DNA of 64,000 nt from Neurospora tetrasperma FGSC 2508 (taxonomy: Eukaryota > Ascomycota > Sordariomycetes > Sordariales > Sordariaceae): the NCBI RefSeq assembly GCF_000213175.1, contig NW_009799103.1, positions 3,311,896 to 3,375,895 of the forward strand, written 5' to 3'. Under the pieces are notes generated by a model. The model searched no databases. It worked only from the letters and a program-made list of their open reading frames with translations, and was not told where the DNA came from. Shown piece by piece: positions 56,159 to 64,000 of this stretch (position 1 is its first letter; every line of letters starts with the position of its first letter). The position numbers and the translations under genes are program-made.

Positions 56159-57430
56159 ATGAGGTTCTCAACTCTATCGCTCCTGGTTCTCCAGGCTGCT
56201 AGCACATGCATAGGACTCCCGAGTTCGAGCACGCGAGACCCAGTCATTGCGAAAGCAAAAGCAGAGCTAGAAGTTCTCGCCCTCTCCGCTCTCCAAAAGA
56301 CCCTAAAAGCGGCCAAGGGAGGGCAGTGCACACCAGAAAAGATCAAGATCAGAAAAGAATGGTAAGCCCCACGAGCACCTACAGAGCTGTAACTCAGAAT
56401 GTCCCATCGTTAACATCAGTCCAGGGGAGCACTCACCAAAGTAGAGAGGCTCGAGTACATTCAAGCCGTCCAATGTCTGCAGGCCAAACCCTCCCGATAT
56501 CCCGCGTCACTAGCCCCTGGCGCCAGGTCGCGCTTCGATGACTTTATCGTCACCCACATCAACCAAACCCAAACCGCCCACTACACTGGCAACTTCCTCG
56601 GCCTGCACCGTTACTTCATCTCGCTGTACGAGCAAGCCCTGCGCGAAGAATGTGGATATCGCGGGACCCAGCCCTACTGGGACTGGGCCAAGACCGCCGA
56701 GACTGGCCTCTCCGCCTCTCCCATCTTCGACGGCAGCGCGACCTCCATGTCCGGCAACGGTGTCTACATTCCAAACCAGGGAGACATTGTCCTAGGCGGT
56801 ATCGAGGGTAGCAAACTGCCGCCTGTATACTTGCCCGCCGGCACCGGTGGCGGCTGTGTCACCTCGGGCCCGTTCGCCAATATGAGCGTCAACCTCGGCC
56901 CCATTGCCCTCGACGTCCCTGGCGGGGGACCGCAGCAATCGAATTCGGCTGGTCCATTCGCCTACAATCCACGGTGTCTGCGCCGCGACCTAAGCGATGC
57001 TGTGAACCAGCGCTTCGCCAACGCTTCTTCCATCCGACATGTCCTTTCCCAAGAGACGATCGCCAATTTCCAGATGATCATGCAAGGCATCCCAGGGTCA
57101 GGCGACATCGGCGTGCACGGCGGAGGACATTACTCGCTGGGAGGAGACCCGGGTCGTGATGTGAGCACGTCCCCGGGCGATCCGGCGTTTTATCTGCACC
57201 ATGCCATGATTGATCGGGTGTGGTGGATGTGGCAGATGGTGGATGTGAAAAAGAGGGTGTATGGCGAGACGACGGCGGTGGCGGGGACGAGGACCTTCTT
57301 GAATATTCCCGCGAGCGGCGAGACAACGTTGGATGATGTGGTGGATTTTGGGTATGCGGCGGGGCCAGGGAGGAAGTTAAGAGAGTTGATGAGTGTGGTG
57401 GAAGGGCCATTTTGTTATGTGTATGTGTGA
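56159..57430 (+). CDS. Secreted tyrosinase-like copper oxidase
   Basis: Type 3 copper protein, 402 aa, join(56159..56361,56425..57430). A signal peptide (about 1-19) is followed by a helical lead and then the copper sites. CuA ligands are H112 (VTHINQT), H120 (AHYTGNF) and H129 (LHRYF). CuB ligands are H299 and H303 (GVHGGGHYS) and a His of the LHHAMIDRVWW pair at 326-327. All six are present, spaced as in fungal tyrosinases. It is shorter than classic tyrosinase and ends soon after CuB, so it lacks the C-terminal lid domain; it belongs to the short secreted class. It would oxidise phenols to o-quinones; hydroxylase activity on monophenols is unproven. The 63-nt intron joins KIRKEW-GALTKVERLEYI. 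Confidence 0.87.
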
Positions 57431-57888
57431 TAACGCCGTTTTGTAACGAACTGGTTCTCGGATTGTATTGGGCCGCTCGTTGTGTCAAATCAGGTGTCAG
57501 AGATTGCCGAATGCAGTTGGTGAAGACTGCGGACAGTTGGTATTACGTTCGGCAGGCAGAGTTGTCCAGATAGGTAAGATAGGTAAGTAAGGTAACGTAT
57601 CCGGCACCTCAACAACTAGCTCCATGCGGCAGGAACAATCGAGACGAAGTGAGAGCAAATGGGGAGGGGGGGGGATGTAATTGATGCTACTTAGGTACCT
57701 ACGTACCCCAATGCACCACCTCACTCAGCCTGATGGATGCCTGACGGAACACTATTCACCCCGGCCGCATTCATTGCAAACCCTTCAATGATCTTTCTTT
57801 TGGAGTCTTCGCTCTTCACTCTTCATAAACTCTTGCGTACCTAACCTCCATATCTAGGTATCTATTGCCAACATCATCTTCGTACATC
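57431..57888. other. Intergenic, tyrosinase to HET gene
   Basis: 458 bp with TAGGTAAG repeats (57571-57590) and TAGGTACCTACGTACC (57692-57707). No gene is supported. Confidence 0.5.
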
Positions 57889-59943
57889 ATGCGCCTGCTT
57901 TCCACTCGAGAGTTTACCTTCCACGAATTCCACGAAGATGCTGTTCCTGAATACGCCATTCTATCCCATACCTGGGACGGCGACGAGGTCACCCTCCAGA
58001 ATATGCTACAGTCGAATGCGAGGCCAATCCTGACAAGCAGCAATCCCCCAAGCAAACATTGGAAAAAAGTCCAAGACGCCTGCCGAAAGGCACGCCAAGA
58101 AGGCTATGCCTACATCTGGATCGACAGTTGCTGCATTGACAAGACCAACAGCGCAGAGCTGCAAGAAGCCATCAACTCCATGTTCCGATGGTACCGCAAG
58201 TCGACTGTGTGCTTAGCCCTCCTGTCTGATGTGGACAAATCCGACTTCGTCTCCGACCAAGAGCTGCAGAGTCACGTCCCATCATCCTGCCGATGGTTCA
58301 CCCGAGGTTGGACCCTGCAGGAGCTTCTGGCGCCCGACAAGTTGCTCTTCTTCGATGTCAACTGGATAGAACTGGGCTCGCGTTCCAAGTGGGCGAGACA
58401 CATCTCGAAAGCTACTGGTATCGATGTCAGGTTTCTTCTAGGCATCGAGCGGGATCCTTTCGAAAGTTGGGACCTTGAGGCCGTCCTTAGAGACACCAGC
58501 GTTGCAACCAAGATGTCGTGGGCCGCCGGCAGGCAGACAACAAGAGTCGAGGATCAAGCATACTGCTTGCTCGGCTTGTTCGATATACATATGCCAATGC
58601 TGTACGGCGAGGGAAGAAAGGCGTTTGCTCGGCTACAACAAGAGATTATGAAGTCTACCGATGACTGCACTCTGCTAGCCTGGGGCTACAACAAGCCGTT
58701 TCTTGGAGCCCCAGTCTCCGAGTTTCCTTTCCCATGTCGCTGTCGCCGCTGTGAACGATACTATCGGGATTATAATCGCCCCTTCTCCGTCCAGACACGC
58801 CCAAAGCTTCTCGAATATCCTCACTATCCAAACTGTGCTTATACTGATGTAACCACTGGTCCCAGAGGTGGACTACTGGTTGGAAGCCAACTTTCCAGAG
58901 ATATTAGCGGCCATAATGCTGGTGGCCGGCCAAGATCCCTCCTTGCAACCTCACCACGAGATTTCAGGTTCGCAGGAAGCCTTGAGCCTTGCGGCATACC
59001 GGGACACAAGAGACCAGCTTTTGCCATGAGTCAGCGTGGACTGGAAATCAGTCTGCCAATATTCAAAGACGAGTCGCATCATCACATCGTCTATGGTCTG
59101 CTAGCCTGCAGTCCCAAGGTGAAAACGGGAGGATCCTACCTAGTTGCAGTCCCGTCGATCCGCTTATCCGTCATAGATGTGGCGTCAGCAGGCCACGATG
59201 ACGAGTACGTACAAAGCCCATTCTGTCTTCCTTGCAAGGTCCCCGTTTCCTTCTCCGCGAAAGCAGAGAGAATGAGTATCTGCATCCGCAACGAAGATCG
59301 TTATCGTCGTTTATGGGATTCTGTCGGCTACTTCGAGTGGTCCATGGTATTCGACTTCGGGCATCCGCTGGCAACAAAGAAGGAGGAAAGCACTTTACGC
59401 CTGGAGCTGATGTATCCCTGCCAACCACTGTGTAGCATGTACTTTACGCTTCTGCGTGATAGCTGTCCAGATAACTCAAAATCTGGTGCACCATTCCACA
59501 TCTGTCCCGGGGAAGCGAACTTAAACAACTCAGATTGGTGGTCGTACCACCTCACTCGGCCTTCCCCCCCGTCTCGCGTGTTGTCAGGCGCTGCACATCC
59601 TTGGGACAAGATTATCCTTAAGAGGGTCCAATACGCCCCAGACACCACCATTGCAGCTGCCGTCCTAAACCTCGATCTATATCCTCTGCATCCTAATAGG
59701 CCGTCTCAAAGACGAATCCTTCTAGTTGTTTCCACCGATCTTTCTTGCCGAGTGAGAAAGTTAGCGTTCGGCAAGGAAGTCAACTTGCGAACACTTATGA
59801 CAATTGCCTCACAACCAGACCTGGTGGGTCCTAAGCTAGAGTCCGAGCGCAGAGAGGTTAAGGAGTTCAGAAGCGGGAAAGAGACACGTATTGTCTACAA
59901 ACTCCTCGATGGTATAGAGCTGTGCCTGCGGACGTGGTGTTGA
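57889..59943 (+). CDS. HET-domain (heterokaryon incompatibility) protein
   Basis: Single-exon protein of 684 aa, start ATG 57889 giving MRLLSTREFTFHEF, the usual HET-protein start. The HET domain covers about residues 21-150: YAILSHTWDGDEVT, then KVQDACRKARQEGYAYIWIDSCCIDKTNSAELQEAINSMFRWYRKSTVCLALLSD, and the closing CRWFTRGWTLQELLAP. Then comes RVEDQAYCLLGLFDIHMPMLYGEGRKAFARLQQEI, also typical. HET domains trigger cell death when non-self partners meet, or act in other signalling. The C-terminal about 430 residues carry no known repeat (no NACHT, WD40 or TPR); they include a Cys-rich patch CRCRRC near 284-289. Whether it takes part in incompatibility is unknown. Confidence 0.9.
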   Translation: MRLLSTREFTFHEFHEDAVPEYAILSHTWDGDEVTLQNMLQSNARPILTSSNPPSKHWKKVQDACRKARQEGYAYIWIDSCCIDKTNSAELQEAINSMFRWYRKSTVCLALLSDVDKSDFVSDQELQSHVPSSCRWFTRGWTLQELLAPDKLLFFDVNWIELGSRSKWARHISKATGIDVRFLLGIERDPFESWDLEAVLRDTSVATKMSWAAGRQTTRVEDQAYCLLGLFDIHMPMLYGEGRKAFARLQQEIMKSTDDCTLLAWGYNKPFLGAPVSEFPFPCRCRRCERYYRDYNRPFSVQTRPKLLEYPHYPNCAYTDVTTGPRGGLLVGSQLSRDISGHNAGGRPRSLLATSPRDFRFAGSLEPCGIPGHKRPAFAMSQRGLEISLPIFKDESHHHIVYGLLACSPKVKTGGSYLVAVPSIRLSVIDVASAGHDDEYVQSPFCLPCKVPVSFSAKAERMSICIRNEDRYRRLWDSVGYFEWSMVFDFGHPLATKKEESTLRLELMYPCQPLCSMYFTLLRDSCPDNSKSGAPFHICPGEANLNNSDWWSYHLTRPSPPSRVLSGAAHPWDKIILKRVQYAPDTTIAAAVLNLDLYPLHPNRPSQRRILLVVSTDLSCRVRKLAFGKEVNLRTLMTIASQPDLVGPKLESERREVKEFRSGKETRIVYKLLDGIELCLRTWC

Positions 59944-60446
59944 AGAAAGTAACGTACGAAACTGGAACCATTTACCGCGGGGTAACTGAAGATTGTATAT
60001 GACGATGCGAACTTATCACGCTTATGTGGTGGGAGGGCGGGACCAACCCAAATCTATTGAAAGACAACAAAACAATGAAGCATGGGTGCCAAAACGCATC
60101 ATATTCCATTTGCGAGGAAAGGGTCTTGCAAACCATGCCGCCAAGCTAAACCAGATGAACCCCTTAGGTAAGGTAACAATCACCTATGTACACCCACCAT
60201 CCTACCTTGTCTAGTAATACAACCAAAAGAATCTCACCATCTCCAAGGCTCACTGCATATTAGGGTATCACTCCATTGCTCATCATCTCTCTTCTCTCGT
60301 GCTTCACCTCAGTCTCAGCTTAAAGCTTCATTACCACTTCCGTCTTTGTCTTCTCATTCCTCCCTCTCCTGACCTCCCCCACCCACCCTCTCACCAAATC
60401 CAGCACCACCAATCACCATGGACATGAGCACCGCCGGATCCCAGCC
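59944..60446. other. Convergent 3' region, HET gene and pre-2
   Basis: 503 bp between convergent genes. Nothing further is recognised. Confidence 0.5.
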
Positions 60447-62147
60447 CTACTCAAAAGATCTCGGCTTCGTGACTCCCAACGGATTAGGCGACGGCATCCT
60501 CTCCTCGCTTCTAGTCTCAATCGTTCTTTCAACTCTTACTCCCCCAAGCGGTGGAGGCAGAGCTCTCCTCCTTCCCCTTTCTACATCATCATCTTCATCA
60601 CCATGCATAACTGCTTTCTCGGATGACGCAAAGGGATAACCATCGTCGTTATCCATATCGTCTTCATCATCTATCCTCGCCAGCTCGCGATCAAAGTGGT
60701 CGACGCTCGGATGTCGGTTCATGCCTTGGTGTCGTCCGTCGCTGACAATGTGAGAAGTAACGCCCGTGTTACGACTGTGGTAGCCAGGAAAAGGAACAGG
60801 TGGGAAGTTGGGCATGTTCATTCCCATAGAGTACTGGTACTGCGTCGCCGTCGTGGTGTTATGGATGCTTGGACTCGGGAAACCCGACGAGTCATTGCTG
60901 GCTATGGTTGAATTGGTCATTGTCAAAAGGGGTCGTTGACTTGAAGATGCCGAGCTGGCCGTCATGCGCTTTACCTTTGGGAGGCAGCTGATGCCGCTGC
61001 AGGCGATGGAGGAGGAAAAGTCGGTTGCTGTGTTGTTGGTGGGAGGGATGATTCCTCCTCCGTTTTCTGTGTCTTTGTGGCCACCACCACCACCACCACC
61101 ACCACCAGCAAAACTCAAATTGCTAAGCGGTAAACTTCCATTAGGTCCAGAAGAAGCCTCCAAAGAGTCAGGCATGTATCCCCTCGTAGCAATCCGTTGC
61201 GCAACAAGCGTGCCAAGCGGCAAGACAATGACCACGCTCGTCTGGGTAAGCGAACCGCTCTCAAACCCACTGGCCGAGTCCAAGAACTCCAGCCCGGCAA
61301 ACAAGACCGGGATCAGCATCAAAATGGAGTTAGTAATAATCAAGACGTCCATGGCCTTGAGTCCCTTCATACTCGGCAAGATACTCCTGTTGGTCCACAT
61401 GTGCATGACCAAGCGAATCATGAACAAAAACGTAAACCACGAAATCGACCCCGTCGTCAACGCCAAGTACAGCTTCCGCACCCAATACGAAGGCAGCGGG
61501 TCCGCATACAAGATATCCTTGGCTTGAAAAATGCAGTTGGCAAAGGACATCGCCACGGTTGCCAGCGAAAGCAGACCCGAGACCAAAACGACCAAGGCCC
61601 GCCAGAGCGGTGTCCACAGCTGCATCATGCTCCACGCTTGCACCATGAGCGCCGACAGCAGCAGGGCCGTAACGGGGATGCTGAGCACCGTGGCCGCCAC
61701 GCTGATTTGCATGTCGCCGGGGGGCACGAACTGCCAGTCGCCCGAGTACAAGACGTAGAAATCGGTCCAGTGCGAAGGGAAGAAAAGCGCCAGCAGGACG
61801 ACGCGGATCAGGTTGATGCAAAGTGCCAGGAGGCTGATGATGGTGGGTAAACGCTTGAAGCGGCGGCGGGGCGTCATGAGCAGCATGATGGCGAGCATGA
61901 TGAAGGTGGCGCCGATTTGGGTGGCGTAGTTGATGGTGGTGGAAAGCAACATGTCGTTGAAGGCGTCGATGTAGGTGGTGGTGACATTGAGGAGTTGGCC
62001 GTGATTGTCGAACAAAAAGAGAACTTGGTTCTCGAGGTGGTCGCGGTCGGCGGGGGGGATGGGGAGGGTGAGAGTGGCGTGGGTGGAGTTGAGGGATTGG
62101 GTTATGCCGCTGAAGATGTCGGCGGGAGGGGACGAAGAGGAGGCCAT
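60447..62147 (-). CDS. pre-2: Pheromone receptor PRE-2 (Ste2-type GPCR)
   Basis: Seven-helix G-protein-coupled receptor for the alpha-factor-like peptide pheromone, 566 aa, single exon, start ATG 62147. The extracellular N-terminus has N-glycosylation sites (NST, NVT). Membrane helices run from about residue 70 to 320, with the Ste2-like spacing and a Pro-rich ISVAATVLSIPVTALLLSALMVQAW third helix. FKRLPTI follows the first helix and KGLKAMDVLIITNSILMLIPVLFAGL marks helix 6. The C-terminal about 230 residues form a long Gly/Ser/Asn tail with an acidic stretch (DDEDDMDNDDG), probably the site of receptor down-regulation. Recognition as PRE-2 rests on memory of the Neurospora/Sordaria protein. 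It pairs with the mating-type pheromone system and is needed for female fertility of one mating type. Confidence 0.9.
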   Translation of the reverse strand: MASSSSPPADIFSGITQSLNSTHATLTLPIPPADRDHLENQVLFLFDNHGQLLNVTTTYIDAFNDMLLSTTINYATQIGATFIMLAIMLLMTPRRRFKRLPTIISLLALCINLIRVVLLALFFPSHWTDFYVLYSGDWQFVPPGDMQISVAATVLSIPVTALLLSALMVQAWSMMQLWTPLWRALVVLVSGLLSLATVAMSFANCIFQAKDILYADPLPSYWVRKLYLALTTGSISWFTFLFMIRLVMHMWTNRSILPSMKGLKAMDVLIITNSILMLIPVLFAGLEFLDSASGFESGSLTQTSVVIVLPLGTLVAQRIATRGYMPDSLEASSGPNGSLPLSNLSFAGGGGGGGGGHKDTENGGGIIPPTNNTATDFSSSIACSGISCLPKVKRMTASSASSSQRPLLTMTNSTIASNDSSGFPSPSIHNTTTATQYQYSMGMNMPNFPPVPFPGYHSRNTGVTSHIVSDGRHQGMNRHPSVDHFDRELARIDDEDDMDNDDGYPFASSEKAVMHGDEDDDVERGRRRALPPPLGGVRVERTIETRSEERMPSPNPLGVTKPRSFE

Positions 62148-63358
62148 GGTGTTGATGGGTGACCCAATGAATGGGTGGGTGCTGTGGGTTTGATGTGTGG
62201 AAGGGATTGAGAGCTGGGAAAGGTTCAGTCAGTTTGGGGACTTGGATCGTCGGCCTTGACTCTGGACATACCGTATCTACACCCCAACAGACCAAGGGGA
62301 GGGAGACGGACAGACAGACCCTTGCTGGTGGTGCTCGAGTCAAGCGAGCTTTGTATGGGTAGGTGAGTAGGTAAGAAGCTGATCAAGAACCAGAAAGCCC
62401 AATGAAAAGAAGAAGGTGTTGGTTAATTCTCCAGGTGAAAGTGCCGACGATGTTTGTTAAATGAGTGACGATCCTTCACCACAGTATCGTATCGTTGACG
62501 CCAGATTAGAGTTGATTACTACTTTGGTTGATGAGGGAAAAGAAAAGTTCAGTAAGACAAGCTTACGATAACGACGACGACGGTATATTGGACTGGGTCT
62601 GGTGGAGGACAAGTCCAATTTCCCCTTTTTTGCGAGTTGTGGTTTTGTGGTTGTAGTCGCGGGTACCCTTCTTACAACAGAAGAAGAAGAAAGAAGAAGA
62701 AGGAGTAGCACGATTGCCCATTCTCGACCAAAGTGTTTGACTTCCTATTCTCTAGCATCACCACGAACGGTTGGAGGCATCATAATAAGGAACCGGTAGG
62801 TACATCATATTGTTGTGCCCGGCGGCGGAAGAAATAAAGTGAGTGGGTGAGTGGGTGAGTGCACGGCAGTGGTTGGTGGGAGGGGAGGAGATAATAGGTA
62901 GCACGGGTCTGGCTGGCTAATTGTGGGAATGTGAGTGAGACGTTAAGATGATAATATAAAGAAACGGGATGTAGTTGTATCGGTCTCTTATTGTCTGTCT
63001 TTCTCTCAGTTGGGGTGGAAATCCTCCTCCTCATTGCAGGTGTAAACGGGGCGGGATGGGGAGGTCAATTCAATTGAGGAAGCTCAAGTTGGGAATATGA
63101 GGCCAGGAGGCGTCTTAGCATTGTTCGCTTCCGAGAGCTTAGTATTGTTGTCCAAACACATCTGCGTGCGCGCGGGGACTTTTCTTTTCTTTTCTTTTCT
63201 GATTGCCCCAAACAACATCATGCCATGCAAGAGAATCCCCGGGATCGCACGTGGTGACAGGTCAAAAGGGTGTGTGATGCAAGTGCGAAGTTGAGATTGA
63301 AGATTCTGGGAGAAGGTGGTATAATATGAAGGCAGGTATGCGGATGTATGTGTTTGGG
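62148..63358. other. Upstream region of pre-2
   Basis: 1.2 kb promoter side of pre-2. It carries GAA repeats (62680-62703), a TAGGTAC word (62796) and a (CTTTT)n run (63179-63199). No gene is supported. Confidence 0.5.
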
Positions 63359-64000
63359 NNNNNNNNNNNNNNNNNNNNNNNNNNNNNNNNNNNNNNNNNN
63401 NNNNNNNNNNNNNNNNNNNNNNNNNNNNNNNNNNNNNNNNNNNNNNNNNNNNNNNNNNNNNNNNNNNNNNNNNNNNNNNNNNNNNNNNNNNNNNNNNNNN
63501 NNNNNNNNNNNNNNNNNNNNNNNNNNNNNNNNNNNNNNNNNNNNNNNNNNNNNNNNNNNNNNNNNNNNNNNNNNNNNNNNNNNNNNNNNNNNNNNNNNNN
63601 NNNNNNNNNNNNNNNNNNNNNNNNNNNNNNNNNNNNNNNNNNNNNNNNNNNNNNNNNNNNNNNNNNNNNNNNNNNNNNNNNNNNNNNNNNNNNNNNNNNN
63701 NNNNNNNNNNNNNNNNNNNNNNNNNNNNNNNNNNNNNNNNNNNNNNNNNNNNNNNNNNNNNNNNNNNNNNNNNNNNNNNNNNNNNNNNNNNNNNNNNNNN
63801 NNNNNNNNNNNNNNNNNNNNNNNNNNNNNNNNNNNNNNNNNNNNNNNNNNNNNNNNNNNNNNNNNNNNNNNNNNNNNNNNNNNNNNNNNNNNNNNNNNNN
63901 NNNNNNNNNNNNNNNNNNNNNNNNNNNNNNNNNNNNNNNNNNNNNNNNNNNNNNNNNNNNNNNNNNNNNNNNNNNNNNNNNNNNNNNNNNNNNNNNNNNN
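63359..64000. other. Assembly gap
   Basis: 642 N bases to the end of the window. The size may be arbitrary. Confidence 0.99.

Noticed and set aside
60418-60639. 73-codon frame on + opposite the end of pre-2
   Set aside because: It mirrors the coding strand of pre-2 (Ser/Leu-rich shadow of the disordered tail).
1-63358. CRISPR arrays, bacterial operons, prophage or IS elements
   Set aside because: Introns, a eukaryotic tRNA-Ser and fungal gene families throughout exclude a prokaryotic reading; no spaced direct-repeat array was seen.

Overview
The window is nuclear DNA of a filamentous ascomycete. Most genes carry short introns (53-146 nt) with GTRNGT-like donors and NAG acceptors. The gene content is typical of Pezizomycotina: HET domain, Clr5 domain, DUF3176, Zn2Cys6 factor, OPT transporter, CVNH lectin and PL3, GH79 and tyrosinase secreted enzymes. 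The gene at the right end reads as the Ste2-type pheromone receptor PRE-2 of the Neurospora/Sordaria lineage. The mitochondrial calcium uniporter at the left end has the fungal MCU layout. Sordariaceae, probably Neurospora or a close relative, is my best placement. This is inference from protein recognition, not a search. The last 642 bases (63359-64000) are an assembly gap.

Layout, left to right. 0-5 kb: MCU and a hydroxyornithine acyltransferase (siderophore type), both on +. 5-10 kb: a secreted cyanovirin-N-type lectin, a polyglutamine FAR1/WRKY-GCM zinc-finger protein and an ABM-fold protein. 11-19 kb: an OPT oligopeptide transporter, a MARVEL-like four-helix membrane protein and an acidic low-complexity protein with a myristoylation-like start. 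19.5-23.3 kb: two damaged genes side by side, a secreted-protein pseudogene with several frameshifts and a DUF3176 membrane-protein gene with an in-frame TAG. 24-29 kb (minus strand): an FAD monooxygenase and a Zn2Cys6 transcription factor. 31.5-37 kb: a Clr5-domain protein, a 2.5-kb gene-poor stretch rich in TAGGTACC-like motifs, and an alanine/ANSH-repeat protein. 37.8-46.3 kb: GH79 glycosidase, purine nucleoside permease family protein, IKS1-type kinase and PL3 pectate lyase (minus). 48-51 kb: a compact TIR/TA element (MITE), tRNA-Ser(AGA) and an SRPK-like kinase. 51.6-60 kb: a hexose transporter (minus), a tyrosinase and a HET-domain protein. 60.4-62.1 kb: pre-2 (minus).

No operon or obvious biosynthetic cluster is present. 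Genes are independently transcribed units with 0.3-2.5 kb between them. The loose theme is extracellular carbon and nitrogen acquisition (pectate lyase, GH79, sugar and peptide transporters) plus signalling and non-self recognition (kinases, HET, pheromone receptor).

The most noteworthy items are the 341-bp MITE with perfect 22-bp inverted repeats and TA duplications (47972-48312), the two adjacent inactivated genes, a 479-nt intron in the hexose transporter, a duplicated intron/exon edge in the nucleoside permease gene, and an inverted-repeat cluster beside a 28-nt A tract at 34.0-34.2 kb.
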